The notes under the pieces are model-generated. The model was not told the origin of the DNA. It was given only the letters and a program-made list of their open reading frames with translations, and did no database searches. Positions 9,340-17,941 of a stretch of 64,000 bases of DNA are shown in pieces. The DNA is taken from assembly GCF_000482245.1 (NCBI RefSeq), contig NZ_AWNH01000014.1, positions 101,091 to 165,090 of the forward strand, in the 5' to 3' direction. A program made the translations under genes and the position numbers. Position 1 is the stretch's first letter. Every line of letters begins with the position of its first letter. This stretch comes from Leptolyngbya sp. Heron Island J (GTDB lineage Bacteria > Cyanobacteriota > Cyanobacteriia > Phormidesmidales > Phormidesmidaceae).

Positions 9340-9528
9340 TTATATCCTCGCAATGATTAGAGTAGCGATCGCACGGAGCAAATTGGTCCAAAGGGTACCT
9401 AAGACCAATAGTAAAGGGCCTAGAACACAGCCAACCGTACGCCATAGCAGTAGACTAAGTATTTTGAAGGTCTTCTTAATGAATATGAAGGCCAGCTTAA
9501 CAAAGCAAGTACAATTAACACTGCACAT
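9340..9528 (-). CDS. Possible small hydrophobic protein upstream of the 60-residue gene
   Basis: 62 residues, very hydrophobic: KLAFIFIKKTF, then ILSLLLWRTVGCVLGPLLLV and LLRAIATLIIAR. It stops 3 bp before the next gene, and the ribosome binding site of that gene lies within its last codons. No family is recognised and the start is uncertain. A HIP1 site (GCGATCGC, about 9364) lies inside it. It could be a real leader-coupled membrane peptide or a chance frame. Confidence 0.4.
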   Translation of the reverse strand: MCSVNCTCFVKLAFIFIKKTFKILSLLLWRTVGCVLGPLLLVLGTLWTNLLRAIATLIIARI

Positions 9529-9579
9529 GAAGTAATGACAGCATCACCCGCAGCAAACACTGTACGGGTGCATTTCAAA

Positions 9580-9610
9580 GGTTAACGTCGTTGGTCATGT
9601 ACGGTTAACC
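9580..9610. promoter_or_regulatory. Paired GGTTAAC elements upstream of the pyrophosphorylase gene
   Basis: GGTTAAC (9580-9586) and GGTTAACC (9603-9610) are 23 bp apart. Because GTTAAC is itself palindromic, they read both as direct and as inverted repeats. The spacing is about two helical turns. They lie 47-77 bp before the ATG at 9657. Just upstream, CACCCG/CGGGTG (9545-9570) forms a looser dyad. An operator role is inference. Confidence 0.35.
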
Positions 9611-9656
9611 CCCCAATAACAATTGTTTGAATTCTCACATACCCACAGGAGGAATT

Positions 9657-12188
9657 ATGCGCGCAGTACTCATGGCTGGTGGTTCTGGCACCCGGCTTCG
9701 ACCCCTGACTTGTGACCTGCCTAAGCCCATGGTTCCTGTGCTCAATCGTCCAATTGCAGAACACATTGTCAATCTACTCAAACGCCACGACATCAAGGAA
9801 GTGATTGCCACGCTGCATTATCTACCTGACGTCATGCGTGACTATTTTCAAGATGGCCATGACTTTGGCGTGCAAATGACCTATGCGGTTGAAGAAGATC
9901 AGCCCTTAGGGACAGCAGGTTGTGTCAAAAATATTGCCGAACTCCTCAATGACACATTCCTAGTCATTAGCGGTGATAGCATTACTGATTTTGACCTCAA
10001 AGAAGCTATTCGATTTCATAAAGAGAAAGGATCTAAAGCAACTTTGGTGCTGACTCGGGTGCCTAACCCGATCGAGTTCGGTGTAGTGATTACTGACGAA
10101 GAGGGTCGTATCAAGCGGTTTCTAGAGAAGCCCTCCACCAGTGAAATTTTCTCAGATACGGTCAATACCGGCACCTACATTCTGGAACCTGAGGTGCTCG
10201 ATTATTTACCTGCTAATCAGGAACAGGATTTCTCCAAGGATCTCTTCCCGCTGTTGCTGGAAAAAGGTGACCCCATGTATGGCTACGTCGCCGAAGGCTA
10301 CTGGTGTGATGTCGGCCACCTTGAAGCCTACCGCGAGGCGCAATATGATGCCCTTGACAGCAAAGTATTGGTCGATTTCGCCTACCCTGAAGTTTCTCCA
10401 GGTGTACATATAGGGCAAAACACCCACATCGATCCGACCGCTGTGATCAAACCACCGGTCTTGATTGGTCGCAACTGCCGCATTGGCGCTCGGGTCACGT
10501 TGGAGCCCGGTACAGTCATTGGGGACAATGTCACCGTTGGCAGTGATGCCGACCTCAAACGCCCCATTATCTGGAATGGAGCCATTATTGGCGATGAAAC
10601 CCATTTAAGAGCCTGTGTGATTGCTCGGGGCACCCGTGCCGATCGTCGGGCTCACGTGCTGGAAGGAGCCGTCGTTGGAGCCCTATCTACCGTAGGAGAA
10701 GAAGCGCAAATTAGCCCTGGTGTGCGGGTATGGCCTAGTAAGCGGATTGAATCTGGTGCGACTCTGAATATCAACCTAATTTGGGGTAACACTGCCCAAC
10801 GTAATCTCTTTGGTCAGCGGGGGGTAACAGGTCTAGCCAACATTGATATCACCCCTGAATTCGCAGTCAAATTAGGAGCGGCCTACGGATCTACCTTAAA
10901 ACCCGGCTCCCATGTCACCGTTTCACGGGATCAGCGCAGTATTGCCCGGATGGTATCCCGTTCATTGATTGCCGGTCTGATGTCCGTAGGTATCAATGTA
11001 CAGAATCTGGAAGCCACCGCGATTCCAGTCGCCCGCGTGATTATTCCAACCTTGGATGTAGCCGGTGGAATTCATGTCCGCATACACCCGGATCGAGCAG
11101 ATCACCTCCTGATCGAATTTTTTGATAAGAAAGGCATTGATATCCCGAAAGGTAAAGAAAAGAAAATTGAGGGTTCCTACTTTAAGGAAAATTTAAGGCG
11201 ATCGCAAATTCACGAAATTGGTGAGGTATCTTACCCAGCTAACCTGGTAGACACCTACACCACCGAATTTGAAAAACGCCTGAATGTCGGCTCTATTCGT
11301 CACAGCAAATCGAAAGTCGTCATTGACTATGCCTATGCTGTCTCTGGAGCGGTTCTACCTCGATTGCTAGGAAAATTTGGCTGTGATGCAGTCGTTCTCA
11401 ACGCCAGTTTGAGTCAAATGGCTCCCTCAAGTACTGAACGTGAGACCATGCTAGGTCAGCTAGGACAAGTAGTACAGGCCCTACAGGCTACGTTTGGAGT
11501 ACAGGTATCAGCCAACGGTGAACAGCTCGTCCTAATGGACGAAGTCGGATCACCCATTCGCGGGGAAATGCTCACAGCCCTGATGACCCATATGATTCTG
11601 ACAGCCCATCCCCAGGGAACAGTAGTAGTACCTGTACATACGTCCGGAGCCATTGAACAAATTGCCCGACGTCATGGCGGCAACGTCGTACGAACCAAAG
11701 CCAACCCCACGGCCTTGATGGAAGCCTGTCAGGCTAGCAGTAACGTTGTCCTTGGCGGCAGCGGCGACATGGGCTTTATCTTTCCTCAGCTCCATCCGGG
11801 CTTTGATGCCATGTTCTGCATCGCCAAGTTAATCGAAATGTTAACCATTCAGGAGCAGTCCCTGGGACGCATCTGGGGTGATTTGCCTCGGATTTCTCAT
11901 CGGGTACAAACCCTACGCTGTCCATGGACCATCAAAGGGGCACTCATGCGCTATCTTGTGGAAAGTCATCCTGCTGATACCCTTGAACTAGTTGATGGGG
12001 TGAAAGTAATTGATCGTACTCGCGATAGTTGGGTGTTGATTTTGCCGGACGCTGGCGATCCACTGGTTCACATTTTTGCCAATAGCGCCGATCGTGACTG
12101 GGTAGACACCCATCTACAGGACTACCGCCAGCGGGTTCAAAGTTTCATTGAAAAAGAGCAAGGCATTCGAGAGGAACAAGTAGTATGA
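9657..12188 (+). CDS. NDP-sugar pyrophosphorylase (mannose-1-P guanylyltransferase type) with phosphomannomutase-like domain
   Basis: 843 residues from the ATG at 9657, which has AGGAGG at 9647-9652; an upstream TTG at 9627 is less likely. Residues 1-235 are a nucleotidyltransferase domain (AVLMAGGSGTRLRPLT, LVISGDSITDFD, FLEKPS). About 245-375 are left-handed beta-helix hexapeptides (IGRNCRIGARV, IGDNVTVGSDA). About 395-843 resemble a phosphomannomutase/phosphoglucomutase. That half lacks the usual catalytic serine loop (SHNP), with HVRIHPD in the corresponding place, and has GGSGDMGF (about 699-706) where DGDGDR is expected. It probably makes GDP-mannose or another NDP-sugar; the mutase half may be regulatory. 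The stop overlaps the next gene by 4 bp. Confidence 0.88.
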   Translation: MRAVLMAGGSGTRLRPLTCDLPKPMVPVLNRPIAEHIVNLLKRHDIKEVIATLHYLPDVMRDYFQDGHDFGVQMTYAVEEDQPLGTAGCVKNIAELLNDTFLVISGDSITDFDLKEAIRFHKEKGSKATLVLTRVPNPIEFGVVITDEEGRIKRFLEKPSTSEIFSDTVNTGTYILEPEVLDYLPANQEQDFSKDLFPLLLEKGDPMYGYVAEGYWCDVGHLEAYREAQYDALDSKVLVDFAYPEVSPGVHIGQNTHIDPTAVIKPPVLIGRNCRIGARVTLEPGTVIGDNVTVGSDADLKRPIIWNGAIIGDETHLRACVIARGTRADRRAHVLEGAVVGALSTVGEEAQISPGVRVWPSKRIESGATLNINLIWGNTAQRNLFGQRGVTGLANIDITPEFAVKLGAAYGSTLKPGSHVTVSRDQRSIARMVSRSLIAGLMSVGINVQNLEATAIPVARVIIPTLDVAGGIHVRIHPDRADHLLIEFFDKKGIDIPKGKEKKIEGSYFKENLRRSQIHEIGEVSYPANLVDTYTTEFEKRLNVGSIRHSKSKVVIDYAYAVSGAVLPRLLGKFGCDAVVLNASLSQMAPSSTERETMLGQLGQVVQALQATFGVQVSANGEQLVLMDEVGSPIRGEMLTALMTHMILTAHPQGTVVVPVHTSGAIEQIARRHGGNVVRTKANPTALMEACQASSNVVLGGSGDMGFIFPQLHPGFDAMFCIAKLIEMLTIQEQSLGRIWGDLPRISHRVQTLRCPWTIKGALMRYLVESHPADTLELVDGVKVIDRTRDSWVLILPDAGDPLVHIFANSADRDWVDTHLQDYRQRVQSFIEKEQGIREEQVV

Positions 12189-12628
12189 ACCATTGCATCC
12201 TCATGGCAGAGATTGTAGAGGTACCGCAGTTGCGCTATACCTCGGACAATCAAACCCCCATTGCCGAATTTAAAGTCAAAATAGCGGGCCTCCGTCCGGA
12301 CGATAGTCCCTCTCAGTTCAAGGCCATCGGCTGGGGAAATCTAGCTCAAACCATTCAGGAGGCCAGCTATGGCCCTGGTGATCGAGTAGTGATTGAAGGT
12401 CGTCTCACCATGAAAACCGTCGATCGACCCGAGGGATTTCGTGAAAAACAGGCAGAGATTACTGTCCAGCGTCTGCATCGGATTACCGATCTGCAGTCTA
12501 TGATCATGGCAGAAGCACCGCCTATCGCTGAAGGTAACCGTAGTCCGGCGGCATCAAACCCAGCACCAACAAGCCAAACAAGTCAGCCCGCCAGTACGAC
12601 TCCTGACTATGACGAGATTCCGTTCTAG
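12185..12628 (+). CDS. ssb: Single-stranded DNA-binding protein-like OB-fold protein
   Basis: 147 residues. The first ~105 form an OB-fold of SSB type (ILMAEIVEVPQLRYTSD, FKAIGWGNLAQ, GDRVVIEGRLTMKT). A Ser/Pro/Thr linker leads to the acidic tip DYDEIPF, the standard SSB tail that recruits repair and replication partners. It starts within the stop codon of the upstream gene (ATGA), so the two are translationally coupled, although their functions look unrelated. It may be the second, non-canonical SSB paralogue of cyanobacteria rather than the main replication SSB. Confidence 0.88.
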   Translation: MNHCILMAEIVEVPQLRYTSDNQTPIAEFKVKIAGLRPDDSPSQFKAIGWGNLAQTIQEASYGPGDRVVIEGRLTMKTVDRPEGFREKQAEITVQRLHRITDLQSMIMAEAPPIAEGNRSPAASNPAPTSQTSQPASTTPDYDEIPF

Positions 12629-12636
12629 CAACGGCA

Positions 12637-12671
12637 GTTCCCTGCCAGAGCCATGGGCTCTGACAGGGAAC
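12637..12671. terminator. Two-way terminator after ssb
   Basis: GTTCCCTGCCAGAGCC pairs with GGCTCTGACAGGGAAC around a 3-nt loop, 16 positions with one mismatch. It lies 9 bp after the ssb stop codon and 8 bp from the stop codon of the convergent gene. Confidence 0.75.
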
Positions 12672-12679
12672 ACGCATAC

Positions 12680-13045
12680 TCACTCCTGCAAAAAATCAAA
12701 CGGGTCATCTTCCCAGCAAGGCTCTGGGTGAAGCTGCCTGAGTCGTATGCAAACATCGGTCAAAATATCTTCAACCTCAATATCGTCAAAGATATCTTCC
12801 AATGCCTGCTCATCACGCTGACGTAAGGGAGCCAACGGCTCAGCATGAAACATTAAGGGCCTCAGCAAAGCATTAATCTCAGGATGAGGATTACACAATC
12901 CCCTCTGCTGGGAGCGATTCCAAGGCTCCTGAACAGGTTTAACCAAAGATGAAAGGCTTAGGTTTTGATTGGTGCTAACTAAACTCTTGGCAGCCAAGTG
13001 AAAACCATCTGAGGGCTTGGCCTTAGGAAAACTGTAATCGGGCAT
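12680..13045 (-). CDS. Hypothetical acidic protein
   Basis: 121 residues, not recognised. The N-terminal half is polar and probably flexible. The C-terminal third is acidic (EQALEDIFDDIEVEDILTDV) and ends DDPFDFLQE, with two cysteines (CIRLRQ, PCWED). No membrane segment or known motif. It has its own upstream gap to lipB and a shared terminator at its 3' end, which favours a real gene. ATG start. Confidence 0.6.
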   Translation of the reverse strand: MPDYSFPKAKPSDGFHLAAKSLVSTNQNLSLSSLVKPVQEPWNRSQQRGLCNPHPEINALLRPLMFHAEPLAPLRQRDEQALEDIFDDIEVEDILTDVCIRLRQLHPEPCWEDDPFDFLQE

Positions 13046-13236
13046 AGGCTTAATGTCCGCTATCAGACCATTGTATGGCTCCGACAGCCCCGTTCGCTAT
13101 TCTAAACGGCTATGCTTCGGTATGATTAGGGCCAATTTTAAGTTTATGTATGACAATCAGTAGCTGGCTTAATCCAAGATCGACAGGTCTATTCACGGTA
13201 TCCCCTACAGATTGCAAACCGTTCGTCAAACCATAC

Positions 13237-13944
13237 CTAAACTTTTATATCGCTGATATTGCTCGAATCATCCCATAGCTGTACTTGGGGTTCATTATTA
13301 TCTGAAACTAGCAGGTTAAAAACTTCAGCAAACTGCCGCACCAAAACGGGTTTCACCTCTGTGATAGTGACATGGGGCAAAAACTGCACCATTGAACCCA
13401 CAGGTCGATCGGCAATACCACAGGGAGTAATTTGCTGAAATCCTGATAAATCCGGACATACATTTAAAGCAACCCCGTGCATAGTGATCCATCGACTTAC
13501 TTTGATGCCAATAGCAGCCAACTTATAGCCGTCAACCCACACACCTGTGAGCCCCTGAATCCGCTCACCCATCAAGCCAAAGTGATCAAGCGTGCGGATG
13601 ACAACCTCTTCCAGCTGACGCAGATACCAATGTAGATCTTTGCGGTGATAACACAGGTTCAAGATAGGATATCCCACCAATTGCCCTGGACAATGGTAAG
13701 TGACTTCTCCACCACGCTCTACCCGATAGACGCTGTAGCGTGAATCAGTGCGGTCAAAATGGATAAACCGGTCTTGAGAGCCGGTACCTAGCGTGTATAC
13801 CGGCAGGTGCTCAGTCAATATCAAGGCATCGTTGGTAGTAGGCACACGCTTGCGTTTAGATACCATTTCTTTTTGGTACTGCCAAGCCAATTCATAGGCT
13901 ATCAATCCAATATCTTGAACAATAAGTTTTCTGTCTTCAATCAC
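13237..13944 (-). CDS. lipB: Octanoyl-[acyl-carrier-protein] transferase
   Basis: 235 residues. Transfers octanoyl groups from acyl carrier protein to the lipoyl domains of 2-oxoacid dehydrogenases and the glycine cleavage H protein; cytoplasmic. The family signature [12 protein letters not shown] is at 77-88 (the usual glycine of HGPGQ is cysteine here). The catalytic pair is visible as Lys141 (KLAAIGIKV) and Cys175 (TPCGI). Length fits the family. LipA is not in the window. Confidence 0.95.
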   Translation of the reverse strand: MIEDRKLIVQDIGLIAYELAWQYQKEMVSKRKRVPTTNDALILTEHLPVYTLGTGSQDRFIHFDRTDSRYSVYRVERGGEVTYHCPGQLVGYPILNLCYHRKDLHWYLRQLEEVVIRTLDHFGLMGERIQGLTGVWVDGYKLAAIGIKVSRWITMHGVALNVCPDLSGFQQITPCGIADRPVGSMVQFLPHVTITEVKPVLVRQFAEVFNLLVSDNNEPQVQLWDDSSNISDIKV

Positions 13945-14340
13945 TACAAAAACATCAATTCTGTATGGGTTTATACCTAATTAAATAGGTCGTATGGTTA
14001 CAAAAATTTGAACGTGCTAAGACAAAAATCTGATTAGCAATCCATCTAATTAACCTAATTTATTTAGGGATAGTCAATATAAATAGACAAAGAGCAAAGT
14101 ATCAGCCAATAACACTTACTTAAGCTTATTAGGCAAGGAAAATTAACGCCATAAAACGTTCGGCCCTTAATTATACAAGAAACTGAATCTTGACAAGAAA
14201 GCACCACATATCCAGCGATCCCACCTCAATCCTAAAGATTTATCAACGGATAAGAATGTTTCTAAACAGAAAAAATCTCCCAGAATTAAAGTGCTAGGGT
14301 TGAAATTAATCGCTTATCTTCTATCAGTGGAGGCAGCTTT
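13945..14340. other. Upstream region of the hibernation factor
   Basis: About 400 bp, AT-rich, between divergent lipB and lrtA. It contains several ACCTA/TAGGT-type short dyads around 13975-14070 but no clear gene. lrtA transcripts in other cyanobacteria have long regulatory leaders, so a long 5' UTR is plausible. A clear GGAGG precedes the start codon at 14341. I could not assign a -10/-35 pair with confidence. Confidence 0.4.
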
Positions 14341-15048
14341 ATGAAGCTTGTTATCCAAGGAAAAAATATTGAAATCACAGAGGCTATTCGCCAGCATGTT
14401 TCACAGAAAATTGAGAAGTCAGTTAGCCACTTTCAACGAATGATCACCAAGGTTGATGTGTGCTTGTCTGTAGCAGGTGGTATCAAGATGCCTACTCGGC
14501 AGTGTGCTGAAGTTACAGTTCATGTCAATCGAGCGGTGGTACGAGCCGAAGAAAGTAGCGATAGCCTTTATGCCAGCATTGATTTGGTAGCCGACAAAAT
14601 CTGTCGACAGCTGCGTAAATATAAGGAAAAGCGTCGTAGTTCTGAGCATGTATCAGTACGCTCTATGGAGGTTGACACTAATGCTCAAAGTGCCGATCTA
14701 GAGGTAACTGAACTTATAGAACAGCGCCAGCCTCAGCTACCAGAAGACGTGGTCAGGACTAAATATTTTGCGATGACACCTATGTCAGTGCAGGAGGCCT
14801 TGGAAAACTTACAGTTGATTGATCACGATTTCTACGTATTTCACAACACCGAGACCGGCCAAATTAACGTGATGTATGAAAGAAATCATGGTGGCTATGG
14901 GTTAATTCAACCGCGCCCCGCGACCAATAATCATAAAAATGGTCATAACGGTTCCAAACATAGTCACAACGGTTCAATGCGTAATGATCATGGCCATCCC
15001 CATTACGTAGAGAAACGACCTCTACAGTCTGCACCTATCCGCAAGTAG
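14341..15048 (+). CDS. lrtA: Ribosome hibernation promoting factor (LrtA type, long form)
   Basis: 235 residues. The N-terminal domain (MKLVIQGKNIEITEAIRQHV to about 105) is the ribosome-binding beta-alpha fold. The middle domain (VVRTKYFAMTPMSVQEALEN to about 190) is the dimerisation domain that joins two 70S ribosomes into inactive 100S particles. The last ~40 residues are an unusual Asn/His/Gly-rich tail (KNGHNGSKHSHNGSM). Known as the light-repressed transcript in cyanobacteria; expected to be induced in darkness or stress. A strong terminator follows. Confidence 0.95.
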   Translation: MKLVIQGKNIEITEAIRQHVSQKIEKSVSHFQRMITKVDVCLSVAGGIKMPTRQCAEVTVHVNRAVVRAEESSDSLYASIDLVADKICRQLRKYKEKRRSSEHVSVRSMEVDTNAQSADLEVTELIEQRQPQLPEDVVRTKYFAMTPMSVQEALENLQLIDHDFYVFHNTETGQINVMYERNHGGYGLIQPRPATNNHKNGHNGSKHSHNGSMRNDHGHPHYVEKRPLQSAPIRK

Positions 15049-15094
15049 CTCGGTGCGAACTTGCTACTAATAGCAGAAAAACATCTTATACAAG

Positions 15095-15145
15095 GCCCTT
15101 GAGCAAACGTTAGGCATTGGTTCTAATCCTATGCTCAAGGGCTTT
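15095..15145 (+). terminator. Rho-independent terminator after lrtA
   Basis: GCCCTTGAGCA (15095-15105) pairs perfectly with TGCTCAAGGGC (15132-15142), 11 bp, followed by TTT. Confidence 0.8.
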
Positions 15146-15180
15146 ACTGTATGTCTAAGAAAAAGGACGAAATAGCCCCA

Positions 15181-15384
15181 TTATGTCGACGGTTGTTTAA
15201 CTTGATAAGTCTTACCCGAAAAAGTAACTCGATCGCCTGCATATAGCTTACGACCGCGACGTAACTCAATCTCGTCATTCACGAGTACGTGGCCAGTCTG
15301 AATCAAGTGCTTTGCTTCTCCACCAGACTGGACTAAATCATTTAGCTTGAGGAACTGGCTTAGCTTGATAAAATCGTCTTGCAT
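15181..15384 (-). CDS. S4-domain RNA-binding protein
   Basis: 67 residues from the ATG at 15384, which has AGGAG four bases upstream; the frame continues to 15414 but that start is poorer. The whole protein is one S4 domain: FIKLSQFLKLNDLVQSGGEA, HVLVNDEIELRRGRKL, GDRVTF. Similar stand-alone S4 proteins (YaaA/YbcJ type) bind RNA or ribosomes. The small gene just upstream on the same strand may share its transcript. Confidence 0.88.
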   Translation of the reverse strand: MQDDFIKLSQFLKLNDLVQSGGEAKHLIQTGHVLVNDEIELRRGRKLYAGDRVTFSGKTYQVKQPST

Positions 15385-15419
15385 ATTTCTCCTATGGTAA
15401 ATGACAGGTAGCACCTACC

Positions 15420-15632
15420 CTAGGAGAGCTTGAGGGCACTGATGGGAACCTCTTCCCAGGAATCAACGGTGCGCAGTTGGGCTACCCAGCCAGCTTCTTT
15501 TTGTTCGTCAGTGAGGGCGGCTTGAAATGTGGCGTGACATTCTTCAGCAGCTGTGCGATCGCAACAAGCAATCGCCGAGTAAATAATCCCAGAAGGATCT
15601 ATATGCTCATTTACCCAAATCATAAAATTCAA
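15420..15632 (-). CDS. Small hypothetical protein
   Basis: 70 residues; an internal ATG at 15623 (MIWVNEH) is an equally possible start. Contains a Cys pair (AIACCDRTAAEECH) and a WVAQLRTVDSW segment. No membrane helix and no recognised family. It lies 35 bp upstream of the S4 gene and 29 bp downstream of hmpF, all on the minus strand, so a short operon is likely. Confidence 0.6.
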   Translation of the reverse strand: MNFMIWVNEHIDPSGIIYSAIACCDRTAAEECHATFQAALTDEQKEAGWVAQLRTVDSWEEVPISALKLS

Positions 15633-15661
15633 ACTAGTAAAGATAGTAGAGGGAAACGCGA

Positions 15662-17413
15662 CTAGGCCGCCGCTGGTTCGCTTGATAGACTCTGAATCGT
15701 TTGCTGCATCTCAGCAATGGCCTGCAGTTGGTAATCATTAACTTCTTGAAATCGCTCTATGGTACCAAACACGTCATCCAACGTTTGCTGAATACCATTC
15801 ATTTTTTCACTAGCAGGCTCTAGGTAATCATTTCGAGTCGCGATCTCGCGCTCCAAACCAGCCCACGCTTTCACCGCTTGCTCCAAAGTATCTCTTTCCT
15901 GCTCCAAGTTAGAAAGCTGTTTAGCAAGCTCATCCTGCTTAGCATCCACCTGCTGCTCCAACATGTTGCAGCGGCTTTCCAAATCAATAATCAGCTGCTC
16001 CAGTTCCGCTGCCTGAGCCGCCAACTCTTGACGAACCCGATCAATATGGTCTAATACCGGCTCCAAGTCCGCCGCATTTTCTATCGGACTATCCACTGTT
16101 GCCTGCCCCTGGCGTCTCAACAGTACAGCTCGATGCTGACTCAACACCTCTTCCCGTTCAAGCAAATTTCGCCGCTGCCCTACGAGAGTTTTATTGAGCA
16201 TATCGTAGCGATCTTGCTCATCGCTGATATCAGCTTCAATCTGCATTCGATCGTATTCACTGGCAGCCTCTGCCTTTTGATTAAGCTCATCAATAGCCTG
16301 CTGCTGATACGTTAATTCTTCTTCTTGGTCACTCACAAAGCGAGACATCTTTTCCAAATCAGTCTCCATACCAGCAACCAAAGTCTCAAGGTCCTCAACG
16401 GACATCTCTTCAAGCTTTGTCAGATCAATTTTTTTGCCCAAGCGAACCTGATCACCCGTGTTAAGCAGCTCATAAACCCTCTGATATACCCCACTCTGCT
16501 GATTAATCTGCTCTGACACCAGCTGATTTTGCTGTTTTTTTTGAGCCAACTCAACTTTGGCCTGCCGCAGCTCTACACACAAATCACGTAGGGCCTTTTG
16601 ATCCGCATCAGACGACTCATAAAGCTGCTGAACAGACTGCTTGAATCTATTAACATCATGAACTTTGGCTTGTAGCTGCTCCTGCTGTTGAGTTCCGCTT
16701 TGCTGTAGCCCCTGTAAAACCCCTTGATGTTCACTCAAAGACTCCCGAGTACTGCCCAGATGCTGACGGAGGTCTTCCATAGGCACTACGCTTGCCATCA
16801 GGCGCTCAACCGCCTCACGGAGTTTTTGAGTCTGGGTCGAATCTAACCCAGTTTGTGCTGATACAGACTCACGATGCTCTTCAAGCTTTTGCTTTTCCCC
16901 ATTTAATTGAGCCCAAGCACCTTCTAATTCAGAGTTTCTGCGTTCGTAGTCCTGTCGGCGCTCATCTAGCTCAGTACGAGACGCCTCCAACTCCTCTTTT
17001 TCAGCCTCTAACTGAGCTAAATCTGCTGCCGCCTGCTTCACCTCATCCTCACGCGTATCCAGTTCCAACTCGCGCTGATTGAGAGCTTGACTTTGATACG
17101 TTAGGGATTCTTTCCATTGCTCAATTTCATCTTCCTGGGTCTTAAATTTTTTATTGAGGCTAGAAAAGTTTTGCAGAATACTGACCAACTGACGCCCCGC
17201 CTCGTAATGGCGCTGAACCTGACGACCGTTAGAAAGTTCAATTAGAATCAGAGCGCCTGAGCCATAGCCCGCATCGTCCGGGGCCGGCACCAACTCATCT
17301 CCAGAAACAGCACTCCAATTTTGCTCTGAGCGTTCGCAGGCCAAGAGTTTAAACTCAGCCCGGTTGCCACCCATAAAACCACTTTTTCTCTGAACTTCGG
17401 CCAAATAACGCAC
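15662..17413 (-). CDS. hmpF: Pilus motility/taxis coiled-coil protein HmpF
   Basis: 583 residues. The N-terminal ~80 residues (RYLAEVQRKSGFMGGNRAEF, LLACERSEQNWSAV) form the conserved globular start of cyanobacterial HmpF. Residues ~90-570 are almost continuous coiled coil, rich in Glu, Gln and Leu. In Nostoc, HmpF localises near type IV pilus bases at cell junctions and is needed for motility and hormogonium polysaccharide release. The start is GTG at 17413 with AAGGGG upstream. It is divergent from hmpA, so the two halves of the locus share a 528-bp promoter region. Confidence 0.92.
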   Translation of the reverse strand: MRYLAEVQRKSGFMGGNRAEFKLLACERSEQNWSAVSGDELVPAPDDAGYGSGALILIELSNGRQVQRHYEAGRQLVSILQNFSSLNKKFKTQEDEIEQWKESLTYQSQALNQRELELDTREDEVKQAAADLAQLEAEKEELEASRTELDERRQDYERRNSELEGAWAQLNGEKQKLEEHRESVSAQTGLDSTQTQKLREAVERLMASVVPMEDLRQHLGSTRESLSEHQGVLQGLQQSGTQQQEQLQAKVHDVNRFKQSVQQLYESSDADQKALRDLCVELRQAKVELAQKKQQNQLVSEQINQQSGVYQRVYELLNTGDQVRLGKKIDLTKLEEMSVEDLETLVAGMETDLEKMSRFVSDQEEELTYQQQAIDELNQKAEAASEYDRMQIEADISDEQDRYDMLNKTLVGQRRNLLEREEVLSQHRAVLLRRQGQATVDSPIENAADLEPVLDHIDRVRQELAAQAAELEQLIIDLESRCNMLEQQVDAKQDELAKQLSNLEQERDTLEQAVKAWAGLEREIATRNDYLEPASEKMNGIQQTLDDVFGTIERFQEVNDYQLQAIAEMQQTIQSLSSEPAAA

Positions 17414-17941
17414 GCTGGCATCCCCTTCGTCTATACAAATAGCTACCGGAAACAGCTACTTACCTACACAATATCCACGTCTTGCTTAGTCAGTAATATA
17501 GAGGCCTAAGGCACTGTATTTATCAAAATATTGACGCAAAATCAATAACTACACAGCATTTATTTTAAGAGAGGCTATGTTTGAGAAATCAAGCAATTTA
17601 CCTATTCAAGCGGTGCACCCAGTGTATCTGTCTCAAGGGGAAAACTCTAATTCAGTAATCACCTTTCAAAGCATACGCCCCATAGCGAATACCCAAATAG
17701 AGTAATGAAATTATCGCCAATATGTCCATTCCTACGTGCATAGCTGGGTGATACACAAACCCAAACACAGAATATTTACATAAAAAATGTCAACTTATAA
17801 ACAACAGCTAAACCAATACAGACCACATAGTCACCCATGTAAAAACAGTGTAGCTGCAGTTAAGTGCTAATAATTGTAGCTAATGCCGTATATCAATGTA
17901 GCCAACCTAGTTACCAAGTGCCAATTCCTTAGGACAAATCT
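17414..17941. promoter_or_regulatory. Divergent promoter region of hmpF and hmpA
   Basis: 528 bp with no credible coding frame, AT-rich especially at 17750-17900. It must carry the promoters of both the hmpF and hmpA-E transcripts. A small ACAT-AAAAA-ATGT dyad lies near 17777. I could not assign -10/-35 boxes or a sigma factor. Confidence 0.5.

Noticed and set aside
9064-9535. Plus-strand frames across the small membrane-protein genes
   Set aside because: Basic, patternless proteins overlapping minus-strand frames with clear membrane helices and a ribosome binding site.
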